The notes under the pieces: model-generated
Databases searched by the model: none
Seen by the model: the letters and a program-made list of their open reading frames with translations, nothing else
Told to the model about the DNA's origin: nothing
Source of the DNA: Jeotgalicoccus marinus DSM 19772
GTDB lineage: Bacteria; Bacillota; Bacilli; Staphylococcales; Salinicoccaceae
Direction of reading: 5' to 3'
Length of the DNA: 64,000 nt
NCBI RefSeq assembly: GCF_000425825.1
Contig: NZ_AUEE01000007.1
Coordinates: 62,001-126,000, forward strand
Shown here: one piece after another, positions 43,445 to 52,809 of the stretch
Position numbering within the stretch: position 1 is the first letter of the stretch
Layout: every line of letters starts with the position of its first letter
Program-made: the position numbers and the translations under genes

Positions 43445-44629
43445 ATGTCAGAAAGAAAGTTATTTACATCAGAGTCAGTCACAGAGGGACACCCAGACAA
43501 AATTGCAGATCAGATTTCTGATGCGATTTTGGATGCGATTTTAGAAGGTGACCCATATGCGAGAGTGGCATGTGAAACTGTAGTTAATACAGGACTTGCT
43601 TTAATTGTAGGGGAAATCAGTACTGAGACTTATGTAGATATTCCTAAGACAGTTCGTGAAACTGTTAAGGAAATAGGCTACGTGGATGCTAAGTATGGTT
43701 TTGATTATAAGACGATGTCAGTATTAACTGGTATTGATGAACAGTCAGAAGATATCGCGGTTGGTGTTAACAATGCTTTTGAAACGAGAGAATCACAAGG
43801 GGTTTCAACTGGTGCAGGTGACCAAGGTCTAATGTTCGGATTTGCAACGAACGAAACGAAAGAGTTTATGCCTTTACCAATTGCACTTGCTCACAAAATT
43901 TCAAGACGTCTAACAGAAGTAAGAAAAGATAAGACGATTTCTTACTTAAGACCAGACGGTAAGTCCCAAGTGACAGTTGAATATGATGAAGCGGGTCAGC
44001 CGCTCCGTGTAGATACGATTGTTATCTCAACCCAACATCATGAGAACATACCTGCTTCTGAAATATATGATGATTTATTAGAGCATGTGATTAAAGCAGT
44101 TGTACCTGAACATCTTTTAGATGATGAAACTAAATACTTCATCAATCCAACAGGTCGTTTTGTAATCGGTGGCCCACAAGGGGATGCTGGCTTAACGGGT
44201 CGTAAAATTATAGTGGATACTTACGGCGGATATGCACGTCATGGTGGTGGTGCATTCTCTGGAAAGGATCCAACAAAAGTGGACCGTTCAGCAGCTTACG
44301 CAGCCCGTTATATTGCTAAAAATATTGTAGCGAGTGGTATTGCTGATAAGTGTGAAATCCAATTAGCATATGCAATTGGTGTATCTCAACCAGTATCTAT
44401 CTCTGTTGATACATTTAAAACGGGACAATATGATGAAAATAAAATTGTTGAAGTCATTAGAGCGCTGTTTGATTTGTCACCAGATGGAATAATAGATATG
44501 TTAAACTTAAGAAAGCCAATTTATAAACAGACTGCAAGCTATGGCCATTTTGGGCGTTCGGACATTGACTTACCTTGGGAAAGATTAGATAAGGTCGATG
44601 CGCTTAAAGAATTATTAAGAAATCGCTAG
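43445..44629 (+). CDS. metK: S-adenosylmethionine synthetase
   Basis: 394 residues. Signature peptides: [47 protein letters not shown]. It makes SAM from methionine and ATP. Controlled by the S-box leader. AAAGGAG precedes the ATG. The NERD gene follows after 28 bases and is probably co-transcribed. Confidence 0.98.
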   Translation: MSERKLFTSESVTEGHPDKIADQISDAILDAILEGDPYARVACETVVNTGLALIVGEISTETYVDIPKTVRETVKEIGYVDAKYGFDYKTMSVLTGIDEQSEDIAVGVNNAFETRESQGVSTGAGDQGLMFGFATNETKEFMPLPIALAHKISRRLTEVRKDKTISYLRPDGKSQVTVEYDEAGQPLRVDTIVISTQHHENIPASEIYDDLLEHVIKAVVPEHLLDDETKYFINPTGRFVIGGPQGDAGLTGRKIIVDTYGGYARHGGGAFSGKDPTKVDRSAAYAARYIAKNIVASGIADKCEIQLAYAIGVSQPVSISVDTFKTGQYDENKIVEVIRALFDLSPDGIIDMLNLRKPIYKQTASYGHFGRSDIDLPWERLDKVDALKELLRNR

Positions 44630-44657
44630 GTGAGCACTGTTGGAAAGTAGGAATGTT

Positions 44658-45566
44658 ATGAACACGGAAATCTTTACTAATCCCATTTTTATTGCGATTG
44701 CTGTCGTTCTTCTTATAGTAGTAATCTGGTTTTTAGTTTATTACTTTAAACATCGCAATCAAGTGAAAGTTGTTGAAAACAATCACGCTAAGGAAAAAGA
44801 ATCTTTAGTACAGAAGTACGAAAGTGAACATGAAGCAGAAAGACTTGAGCACAAAAAAGAATTATCGAATTTAAATGAGAAGTATTATAATGATACGACT
44901 TTACTCGATAACAAATTATCAAGTTTACATCAGTTCTCAGTAGACAAAGGTGAATATTTAACAGACTTAGCTTTGATTCAGTTAAAAGATAAGTTGGTCA
45001 AAGATGAGAAAATCCGCGAATCCGATATGATTATCTTATCTAATGTATTCCTACCTTCACGAAATTATACGAATACACGTAAAATCGACCATTTAGTTTT
45101 AACACGTACAGGTATCTACTTGATTGATTCTAAGTATTGGAGTGGACACATTTTACATGGTGTGAATGAAGCACAATTTGAAACAGTGCCTTATGTAGAA
45201 TCATTCTTCGACTTACTCGATCTAGATAAGAAACGAGAACAAACATTAATCTTCGAAAAGGCAGATCAGAAAAACGTATCTGTTAATCATTATAATGGTG
45301 TCATCGATGAGACGAAGATTACTGCAGAGAAGCTTAAAAACAAGTTGAAATTACAATACGATATCGTACCGATTATATATTTTAATCCTAAAGATAATGG
45401 TAACTATTCAATTACAAACTACTCAGAAGATCCATCAATCCGTGTAATTGTCGGCCAAGAAGACCTAGAAGCATTCTTCTTGAAATATGTTTTCCATGGC
45501 AGATTCCAATACACGGTTAAAGACTTAGATGAAATTGCAGATGCAATTTTAGAACAGAGCCTGTGA
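44658..45566 (+). CDS. Membrane-anchored NERD-domain protein
   Basis: 302 residues from ATG 44658 (GTAGGAATG upstream). One membrane helix (IFIAIAVVLLIVVIWFLVYYF, about 8-28), a coiled-coil stretch (about 40-85), then a NERD domain (about 110-230): ARG-free RKIDHLVLTRTGIYLIDSKYWSG carries the Asp and Lys expected in this nuclease-related fold. The usual Glu of the motif is Asp (IDSKYW). Proposed to process DNA; no proven role in staphylococci. Confidence 0.85.
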   Translation: MNTEIFTNPIFIAIAVVLLIVVIWFLVYYFKHRNQVKVVENNHAKEKESLVQKYESEHEAERLEHKKELSNLNEKYYNDTTLLDNKLSSLHQFSVDKGEYLTDLALIQLKDKLVKDEKIRESDMIILSNVFLPSRNYTNTRKIDHLVLTRTGIYLIDSKYWSGHILHGVNEAQFETVPYVESFFDLLDLDKKREQTLIFEKADQKNVSVNHYNGVIDETKITAEKLKNKLKLQYDIVPIIYFNPKDNGNYSITNYSEDPSIRVIVGQEDLEAFFLKYVFHGRFQYTVKDLDEIADAILEQSL

Positions 45567-45641
45567 TCTTAAATTTTGTAAATTGAAAATAATCGTCCTA
45601 TAATTATTTATAGGACGATTTTATTTTTGGAGGGAAAAACA

Positions 45642-47021
45642 ATGTCAGAAGAAATTATTGTAATTAATCCCGCAACAAGAGAAGAAATTGGGAAAGTGCA
45701 GAAAGATAGTCAAGATGATATAGAAAAGAAAATAGACTTAGCAGATGAGACTTTTAAATCATTTAAGAAACTCACTGCCTATGAAAGAGCCGATTTACTT
45801 TTTAAATGGGCTGACAAAATTGATAAAAATAAAGAAGAAATTGCAGAACTTGTAACGAAAGAAGGCGGAAAACCGCTAACTGAAGCGCTGGGTGAAGTCG
45901 ACTATGCAAACAGTTATATTAGATATTACGCAGAAGAAGCTAAACGTATATATGGACGTACAGTACCTTCTTCAAAAGAAAACAACCGTATCGTTGTTAC
46001 GCGCCATCCGATTGGTGTCGTTGCGGCAATCACACCATGGAACTTCCCAGTTGCAATGATGGCCAGAAAAGCGGCTCCAGCAGTAGCAGCGGGAAATACC
46101 TTTATTGTAAAACCGGCTAGTGCGACACCATTATCCGCAATGAAATTTATTGATTTAGCATTAGAAGCAGGTTTTGACAAAGGTGTAATACAGTACGTCA
46201 ATGCCTCTGGTAAAGATGCTGGTGAGATATTTACAAAATCTGATAAGATTATGAAACTCACATTTACAGGCTCAACAGCAGTAGGTAAAAAACTAATGAG
46301 TGACGCATCTGTAACTGTTAAAAATGTAACGATGGAGCTAGGAGGACATGCACCATTAATTGTTCATAAGGATGCAGATATTGACAAAGCTGTAGAAGGT
46401 ACGATTGCCTCCAAATTCAGGAACTCGGGACAGACTTGTGTCTGTGCAAATAGACTGTATGTTCACGAAGATGTTCTAGAAGAATACACAGAAAAACTTA
46501 CAGCAAAAGTTAAAGAGTTAAAAATGGGTAATGGTATGGAAGACGGAGTAAAAATTGGGCCTTTAATTGATGAAGATGGCTATGATAAGGTCATGAATCA
46601 ATTAGAAGATGCGATCAGTAAAGGTGCGAAAGTTGAAACTGGTGGACAAGGTAATAAAGAAGCAGGTTACTTCATAGAACCCACAGTCCTTTCTAATGTC
46701 AGCGATGACATGTTGTGTATGAAAGAGGAAACTTTTGGACCACTTGCCCCGATCCAAAGCTACAGTAACTTAGATGAGGCAGTGGCCAAGGCAAATGGTA
46801 CAGAATTTGGTTTAGCTGCATATTACTTCACTGAAAACTATGCGACGGGTGTGTATTTAACAGATGTCTTAGATTTCGGGGTGCTCGGTTGGAATAACGG
46901 TGCACCTAGTGCTGCAAATATTCCATTTGGTGGCCTAAAAGAAAGTGGCGTCGGTAGAGAAGGTGCAATTGAAGGTTTAGAACCTTACACTGAAACAAAA
47001 GTGACCTCAATTAATTTGTAA
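45642..47021 (+). CDS. gabD: Aldehyde dehydrogenase, succinate-semialdehyde dehydrogenase type
   Basis: 459 residues from ATG 45642 after GGAGGG. Complete ALDH motifs: TPWNFPVAM, FTGSTAVGKKL, general base Glu in MELGGHAPLIV, nucleophile Cys in NSGQTCVCANRL, and KEETFGPLAP. The sequence style fits NAD(P) succinate-semialdehyde dehydrogenases; the substrate is not certain from sequence. Confidence 0.88.
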   Translation: MSEEIIVINPATREEIGKVQKDSQDDIEKKIDLADETFKSFKKLTAYERADLLFKWADKIDKNKEEIAELVTKEGGKPLTEALGEVDYANSYIRYYAEEAKRIYGRTVPSSKENNRIVVTRHPIGVVAAITPWNFPVAMMARKAAPAVAAGNTFIVKPASATPLSAMKFIDLALEAGFDKGVIQYVNASGKDAGEIFTKSDKIMKLTFTGSTAVGKKLMSDASVTVKNVTMELGGHAPLIVHKDADIDKAVEGTIASKFRNSGQTCVCANRLYVHEDVLEEYTEKLTAKVKELKMGNGMEDGVKIGPLIDEDGYDKVMNQLEDAISKGAKVETGGQGNKEAGYFIEPTVLSNVSDDMLCMKEETFGPLAPIQSYSNLDEAVAKANGTEFGLAAYYFTENYATGVYLTDVLDFGVLGWNNGAPSAANIPFGGLKESGVGREGAIEGLEPYTETKVTSINL

Positions 47022-47031
47022 AATATAGTAA

Positions 47032-47073
47032 AAGGAACGGATCTTAGTAAAAATACTAAGATTCGTTCCTTTT
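47032..47073. terminator. Bidirectional terminator after aldehyde dehydrogenase
   Basis: AGGAACGGATCTTAGTA pairs with TACTAAGATTCGTTCCT around AAAA. It overlaps the 3' end of the minus-strand membrane protein gene. Confidence 0.88.
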
Positions 47074-47292
47074 GTTTTTCTTATTTCTGTAGTTTGCCTC
47101 GTCTTTACGCGCAATTTCTTCATCTTTTTTCACATTTGAACGAAAGCCAAGTGAGAGTAAAGCAACAAGGGCTGGCATGACAATGGTACTTGCCCAGTTT
47201 ATACCATCTAAAAACATAATTTGAACAATGACGATAACTACAAATACTAATATGTACATATAAATGAGACGGTTAATATTTTCTTTATTCAT
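47056..47292 (-). CDS. Small membrane protein with basic tail (78 aa)
   Basis: Two hydrophobic helices (LIYMYILVFVVIVIVQIMFL and ASTIVMPALVALLSLGF) and a C-terminal tail rich in Lys, Arg, Glu and Asn. AAAGGAGC before the ATG makes it a credible gene. No family recognised. Confidence 0.75.
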   Translation of the reverse strand: MNKENINRLIYMYILVFVVIVIVQIMFLDGINWASTIVMPALVALLSLGFRSNVKKDEEIARKDEANYRNKKNKRNES

Positions 47293-47475
47293 GAAAGCTC
47301 CTTTGTAAGCGTATACTTATGTTACTTTTATTTTCTCAATAAACGCTTAGCATAGCAATAAATTAATTATATAACACGAATAAAATTAATTATTTAATGA
47401 TAAACATTAAAAATATATTGATTTAAGTTAAATTTTGTTGTATATTTAAGTTACCAAAAAAACAGGAGGTATATT

Positions 47476-48114
47476 ATGACTAATCAAATCGTTTCACACA
47501 AGCGCTTTAAAGCACTAGTTTCTGTTGTGTATGTCATCTCGCTAATCGCATTAATACTTGTAGGTATCGCAACATTGGCAACCTTAGTCGCAAGTTTCGT
47601 ACTTATTATGGTACCCGTCGATTCATTAATGAATATTTTGAGCAGTATACCCGCAAATTTTACATTTGAAGGAGAAGGGTTTTCACTCGCCATTACAGAT
47701 GATTTACTATCATCCGTGACTCTAGACAAAACTTTACTTGTTATTACTGCATTTGTTTCAACACTCAGTATCGTACCGATGTTTCTAATTATCTATTTCT
47801 TAAATAGATGGTTGAATAATTTACGTAAAGGGGATATCCTTGTTCCCAAAAACAGCAAGTACATTGAGTATATCGGTTATAGTTTCGTATTATTATCACT
47901 AATGGAAACACTATTAACTTATTTTTCATCCACTTTAGTGTCGAACGCTTTAGCTATGTCTTCACTACCAGTTGAAGTTGCAGAGTTTCTAAATATTGAT
48001 AGTACTGTGAGCTTTAACTTCATAACAATTTTTGCAGGTATTCTAATTTGGATTATTGCCAAAACGATGCAATATGGCGCCTTTCTCCAAGATGAATATG
48101 ATGCAACGGTCTAG
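47476..48114 (+). CDS. DUF2975 membrane protein
   Basis: 212 residues, four membrane helices, with an outer loop between the first and second. DUF2975 proteins nearly always precede a small Xre-type regulator, as here (11-base gap). ACAGGAGG precedes the ATG. The pair may act as sensor and regulator; the signal is unknown. Confidence 0.85.
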   Translation: MTNQIVSHKRFKALVSVVYVISLIALILVGIATLATLVASFVLIMVPVDSLMNILSSIPANFTFEGEGFSLAITDDLLSSVTLDKTLLVITAFVSTLSIVPMFLIIYFLNRWLNNLRKGDILVPKNSKYIEYIGYSFVLLSLMETLLTYFSSTLVSNALAMSSLPVEVAEFLNIDSTVSFNFITIFAGILIWIIAKTMQYGAFLQDEYDATV

Positions 48115-48125
48115 GAGGGTGAAAG

Positions 48126-48338
48126 ATGATAGTAGTGAGATTAGATAGAATGCTTGCAGATCGTAAGATGGCTTTAGGTGAACTGGCAGAAAAAGTTGGA
48201 ATTTCAAATGTTAACTTATCAAACTTAAAAACAGGAAAAGTAAAAGCCATTCGTTTTTCCACCTTAGATGCGATATGTAAAGCTTTGGAGTGCCAACCTG
48301 CAGATATTTTAGAATATGTTGAAGATGAATCTGAATAG
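48126..48338 (+). CDS. Small Xre/Cro-type HTH regulator (YozG-like)
   Basis: 70 residues, all helix-turn-helix: LDRMLADRKMALGELAEKVGISNVNLSNLKTGKVKAIRFSTLDAICKALECQPADIL. Start follows AGGAGGG. Usual partner of the DUF2975 gene upstream and most likely its transcriptional regulator. Confidence 0.92.
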   Translation: MIVVRLDRMLADRKMALGELAEKVGISNVNLSNLKTGKVKAIRFSTLDAICKALECQPADILEYVEDESE

Positions 48339-48405
48339 GTGACCAAGAAATAAATTTTATGATACCTTGTAATTAAATAGATATAAAGACAAGGAGCAAT
48401 AGGTT

Positions 48406-49251
48406 ATGTCAAAAGCAGGTTTAGTTTTAGAAGGCGGAGCAATGCGAGGCATATATTCTGCTGGGGTACTCGAATGTTTTTTAGAAGACAAGATTAATTT
48501 CCAGTATGTCATCGGTGTATCTGCAGGTGCGTGTATGGCTGCTTCTTATCTGTCAGATCAAAGTGGACGTAATAAGCGCGTTAACATTGATTTCGTAAAC
48601 GATAAACGTTATTTATCGTATAAGAACTTGTTTTTAAAAGGTGAGTTATTTGGCATGGATTTCATATTTGATGAAATTCCCAACAATATTGATCCATTAG
48701 ATATAAGAAGAATCATCGATGGTCCTGAAGAATTCGTTATTGTAACGACGGATTGTCAGACAGGTGAACCTGTATATTTTAACAAAGACGATTATGATGT
48801 GGATACTCTAGGGAGTTGTTTAAGAGCCTCCAGTTCAATTCCATTTTTCGCACAGCCAGTAGATGTCGGGGGTAAAATGATGTTCGACGGCGGAATTTCA
48901 GATCCAATTCCACTCGTTAAATCAGAGAGTGATGGTAATGAGAAGAATATTGTTGTTTTGACGAAACCTAGAGGTTACTATAAAAAACCGAGTCGAGCAG
49001 CGAGTGTAATATCATATAAAAAGTACCCAAAGATTGATGAGCGTATTAGAGTACGATATAAACATTATAATGAACGTTTAGCATATATTTTTGATGAAGA
49101 GAAAAAAGGCAATGTTTTAGTCATTGCACCGAGCGTAGATACAGGTGTCGGTCGTACGACGCGTAATAAAGCAAAACTTGAACAGCTCTATAAGCTCGGT
49201 TATAAGGATGCTAAAGCAAAATTGAATGATATAAAATCATTTTTGGTGTAA
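48406..49251 (+). CDS. Patatin-like phospholipase
   Basis: 281 residues. Oxyanion loop EGGAMRG (about 8-14), nucleophile elbow GVSAG (about 38-42) and catalytic Asp in MFDGGISDPIP (about 165-175): the Ser-Asp dyad of patatins is complete. It resembles bacterial YjjU-type esterases. No signal peptide, so cytoplasmic. Confidence 0.93.
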   Translation: MSKAGLVLEGGAMRGIYSAGVLECFLEDKINFQYVIGVSAGACMAASYLSDQSGRNKRVNIDFVNDKRYLSYKNLFLKGELFGMDFIFDEIPNNIDPLDIRRIIDGPEEFVIVTTDCQTGEPVYFNKDDYDVDTLGSCLRASSSIPFFAQPVDVGGKMMFDGGISDPIPLVKSESDGNEKNIVVLTKPRGYYKKPSRAASVISYKKYPKIDERIRVRYKHYNERLAYIFDEEKKGNVLVIAPSVDTGVGRTTRNKAKLEQLYKLGYKDAKAKLNDIKSFLV

Positions 49252-49280
49252 GTCTCAGTAATACTGGGACTTATTTTTTT
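49250..49280 (+). terminator. Terminator after patatin gene
   Basis: AAGTCTCAGT and ACTGGGACTT pair around AAT, followed by A and seven T. Confidence 0.85.
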
Positions 49281-49329
49281 GTGTGTTAAAATATAAGAAT
49301 AAAAATTTGAAATTGAGGGGAAGAAATTA

Positions 49330-49908
49330 ATGGAAATAAGAGCATTTCAACCGACTGATGAACAAGGATGGGTCAGATGTAGAGTATTATCTTTTTTAGA
49401 TACCCCTTACTTTGACGATGTTCACCCATCTAAAGAACAATATGAAAATAAGGCGATTGAATTGGTCGCAATTAAGGATAACCAAGTTGTGGGTTTAATT
49501 GATATAGAATGTGATTCTGAAGATGAAAAAATATGTTCACTCGATGAGGGCATAGGTGGAATGATTTGGCATCTTGCAGTACATCCTGATTATCAAAACC
49601 AGGGCATTGGTCTAGCTTTAATGGAACAAGCAGACGTAGAAGCTGCAAAAATTGGCTTAAACTACTTAGAGGCATGGACGAGAGAAGAAGGCAATTCACA
49701 TCTATGGTTTGAAAGAAATGATTATATTAAAGAAAGTGAATATTATCACTTGTACTTAAGCTATGATGATATGGCACATAATGTGAAACCAGAAGATGAT
49801 ACATTAATACCAATGTATATGTTCGCGCATTATACAGGAGAAAATATTGAGCAGTTTTCCGAGATTGAACGACAATATAAGTGTGTATGTTATGTGAAAC
49901 AACTTTAA
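49330..49908 (+). CDS. GNAT family N-acetyltransferase
   Basis: 192 residues. Acetyl-CoA binding motif A is clear: MIWHLAVHPDYQNQGIGLALMEQADVEA (Q-x-x-G-x-G/A). The last 60 residues form an extra domain. TTGAGGGGAAG precedes the ATG. Substrate unknown. Confidence 0.9.
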   Translation: MEIRAFQPTDEQGWVRCRVLSFLDTPYFDDVHPSKEQYENKAIELVAIKDNQVVGLIDIECDSEDEKICSLDEGIGGMIWHLAVHPDYQNQGIGLALMEQADVEAAKIGLNYLEAWTREEGNSHLWFERNDYIKESEYYHLYLSYDDMAHNVKPEDDTLIPMYMFAHYTGENIEQFSEIERQYKCVCYVKQL

Positions 49909-49972
49909 AATTGTTTACTTAAACACCAAGAATGGTAATGATAAATAATAATAATACTCTGGAGGTGTAGAT

Positions 49973-50641
49973 ATGTTCACTATAGCAGAAGCTCTCATTC
50001 TTTTAGGTACAGATGATGAAAAAGGTACAGCAAATATATCATCTTCCATAGATTACGGCTTAAGTGGGGCGGTACTTGCAGAACTCGCTTTAGAAGAAAA
50101 AATAGAATTAGTCGATGATAAGGTAACAGTAATAGATGATTCTCTCACAGATGTATCTTATTTTGATACAGTTATTAAAGAGATCAACGATTCTAAAAGA
50201 AAGAAAAAGATGGATCATTGGATTAGTCATTTTGCGAATAATAAAGATGCGCTAAAAACGCCTATTTACTTATCTCTAGTTGACAAGGGAATTCTTAAAG
50301 AAGAAGAGAAAACTTCATTATTTATATTTACCTCTAATGTCTATCCAACAATCAATGAAAAGCCAGAGAATCAAATTAGAAATCATGTCAATGATGTAGT
50401 ATTTAAGGATATGAGTCCAGACCCTAAAATAGCAATGTTATTGTCTCTAATTAAAGCATGTGATCTAGTCAATGAAGTCTTCGGTAAGGAAAATAAAAAA
50501 GAAGCAAATAAACGTTTAGATGATATTGTTGAGAATAATGAATATGGGAAACTCGTTTCCAAGTCTATCGAAGATATTGAAGCGGCAATTCTAATTGCAG
50601 CAACAACGGCAGTCACAACGACAACGATAATTAATAATTAG
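49973..50641 (+). CDS. GPP34 (GOLPH3-like) domain protein
   Basis: 222 residues, helical. The opening FTIAEALILLGTDDEKG and SSSIDYGLSGAVLAELALEEKIELVDDKVTVID are the GPP34 pattern known from eukaryotic GOLPH3/Vps74 and from actinobacterial and some Firmicutes proteins. The eukaryotic proteins bind phosphoinositide and glycosyltransferases; the bacterial role is not known. CTGGAGGTG precedes the ATG. Confidence 0.85.
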   Translation: MFTIAEALILLGTDDEKGTANISSSIDYGLSGAVLAELALEEKIELVDDKVTVIDDSLTDVSYFDTVIKEINDSKRKKKMDHWISHFANNKDALKTPIYLSLVDKGILKEEEKTSLFIFTSNVYPTINEKPENQIRNHVNDVVFKDMSPDPKIAMLLSLIKACDLVNEVFGKENKKEANKRLDDIVENNEYGKLVSKSIEDIEAAILIAATTAVTTTTIINN

Positions 50642-50661
50642 ATGTACTTTTAAAAAGTTAA

Positions 50662-50709
50662 GAACCCATCAAAGATGTTACTATCTTCTTTGATGGGTTT
50701 CTAATTTTT
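50662..50709 (+). terminator. Terminator after GPP34 gene
   Basis: AACCCATCAAAGA and TCTTTGATGGGTT pair; a T-rich run follows. Confidence 0.88.
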
Positions 50710-50800
50710 CCATATTAAGACAACTTTACATAATGTTAAAATGCCATAAATGTTATTTCGTTACACTTGTATTGAAGACAAATACAGGAGGGTATCATTT

Positions 50801-52608
50801 ATGAACATTGTTTTTTACGAGATAGGCAATTTAGCTTAAAATTGGCTATTTTATTAGCAACAGTTATGCTCATTTTTTCAGCGTTATTCGCACCGAGTAC
50901 ACAAGCTGCCGGAGGCGGACAACCAAGTGAATCAACAGAAGAATCTGCTGAGTTTACACCTGAATTAACGGAAGGAAAACCTGAAGTTGCAGAAGTACCT
51001 GTAAATAATACACCAAACCGTATTATTACAACTTTCAATGGGGATACATCTTCAGAGATGGCATTCAACTGGTATACAACTGATCAATTTGAAGATGCTA
51101 AAGTTTGGGTTTCAAAATCAGGGAATTTTGATGACACTTTAGAATTTGAAGCGACACCAAGTGAAGTAACTTCTCACTATGGTGAACGAGATGCAAATGG
51201 AAATTACATATTTGCTCAAGTAAAAGAAGATGAAGAAGTAGAACCTGTTGAAGACGAGAACGGTGAACCTATCATCGAAGGATATTATACTGATGCACAA
51301 GCTCACGGTGATGAGTGGATGAACGGAGATTATGGTCACATGGAACTGACAGATGTGACTGAATACTCATACAAAGCGACTGCAACAGGTCTTGAGCCAA
51401 ATACAGACTACTATTACTATGTCGGTAGTGAGTCTGGTGAAATTAGTGAAACTGGAACGTTTAAAACATCTGGACAAGCTGGAGACCCATTCAAGTTTGT
51501 TCACTATACAGATACACAAAATGCATTCTGGAATGAAAATGTAAGAAATGAAGCGGCGTTTGGGGCAAATACTTTAATGAATGCACTACAAACTGCTGGT
51601 GATGCAGACTTCGTACTTCACACTGGTGATGTTGTAGAAGTCGCTGAAGTAGAAGATGAATGGATAGACCTATTTGAACAATCTCGTCCTTATTTTATGC
51701 AAGCTGCGATGTCGGTTGCAGCAGGTAACCATGATGAGTATGCCTTAAATTATGGTGACGATCCACTTACTGAGAAATTTAATGAACATATTAATGTTCC
51801 TGTAACGAACGATAAAGTCGACGGCGGTTCATATTATTCAATGGACTATAACGGCGTGCACTTTGTAACTTTAAATACAAATGACAACAAAGAATCAGAA
51901 GATAATCCAGAAGGTAAAGCAATCGGTGAAGAACAGATGGCTTGGTTACGTGAAGATGTAGAACAAGCACGTGCCAATGGAGCGGAGTGGATTGTGCTTA
52001 ATTATCATAAGCCACTTTACTCTAAGTCTTATCACTCACTACAAGATGAAGATGTTCAGAAAGTCAGAGAAGAATTAACAGCTCTAATTGATGAACTGGA
52101 TATTGATTTAGGACTACAAGGACACGACCATGTTATCTCTAGAACACATTCATTAACACATGTACCAAGTGATGAAAACTTCTCTAATGCTGAAGTTGAG
52201 GATGTTAACACTTTTGTAGGGGATAACGGAGTAGAATATATGGAAAATCCTGATGGTACGGTATATGTTCTACCTAACACAGGTGGTACTAAAGAATATG
52301 ACGATGTTTATTCTAAAGGTGTAGATCACTTACACGAAGTTAGACCAGATCTTGATTGGATGACAGAAGAAGATGTAGACTATTACAATAGCTTATTCGG
52401 ATTTGGTGGCCAACCTCAAGAAACTGATGCCTTTGAAGATTCACATTCAAACAATCGTGATTCATCAAGTCAGAACTTCGCAATATATGAAGTTGAAGGC
52501 AACGAGATGATTGTAAGTATGTATCAGTTAAGTGGAGATTTCTTATTAGGTGAGGAAAGAACTGTAGAACTCGTAGATCAATTCGGAATACAAAATGGTG
52601 GAGAATAA
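50801..52608 (+). CDS. Secreted purple-acid-phosphatase-like metallophosphoesterase (frame break in signal peptide)
   Basis: The body (about 588 residues, frame open from TTG 50842) has an N-terminal FN3-like domain and a calcineurin-type phosphatase domain. Visible motifs are YTDTQ, HTGDVVE, AGNHDEY, NYHKPLYS and LQGHDHVISRTH. TTG 50842 has no ribosome site. A perfect AGGAGGG serves ATG 50801, which is one base out of frame: reading T7 instead of T6 at 50811-50816 gives MNIVFLRDRQFSLKL plus hydrophobic core and cleavage after TQA, a normal signal peptide. No sortase or lipobox; it should be released. Confidence 0.83.
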
Positions 52609-52632
52609 AATAACATAATGAATTATTTTGGC

Positions 52633-52674
52633 TAGCGTGAAAATCTTGAAATTCAGATTTTCACGCTATTTTTG
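52633..52674 (+). terminator. Terminator, 14-bp stem
   Basis: TAGCGTGAAAATCT and AGATTTTCACGCTA pair perfectly around TGAAATTC, followed by five T. Confidence 0.92.
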
Positions 52675-52809
52675 TATTATTTTAGAAGAATACAGGTAGA
52701 TGAATGATGACACTGTCACGATTAGTGAAAATTTAAAATTAATGTTTTCATTACTAGCACACTAAGGTATGATTAGAAATTATAATATAAATATAGAAGG
52801 TGTATATAA

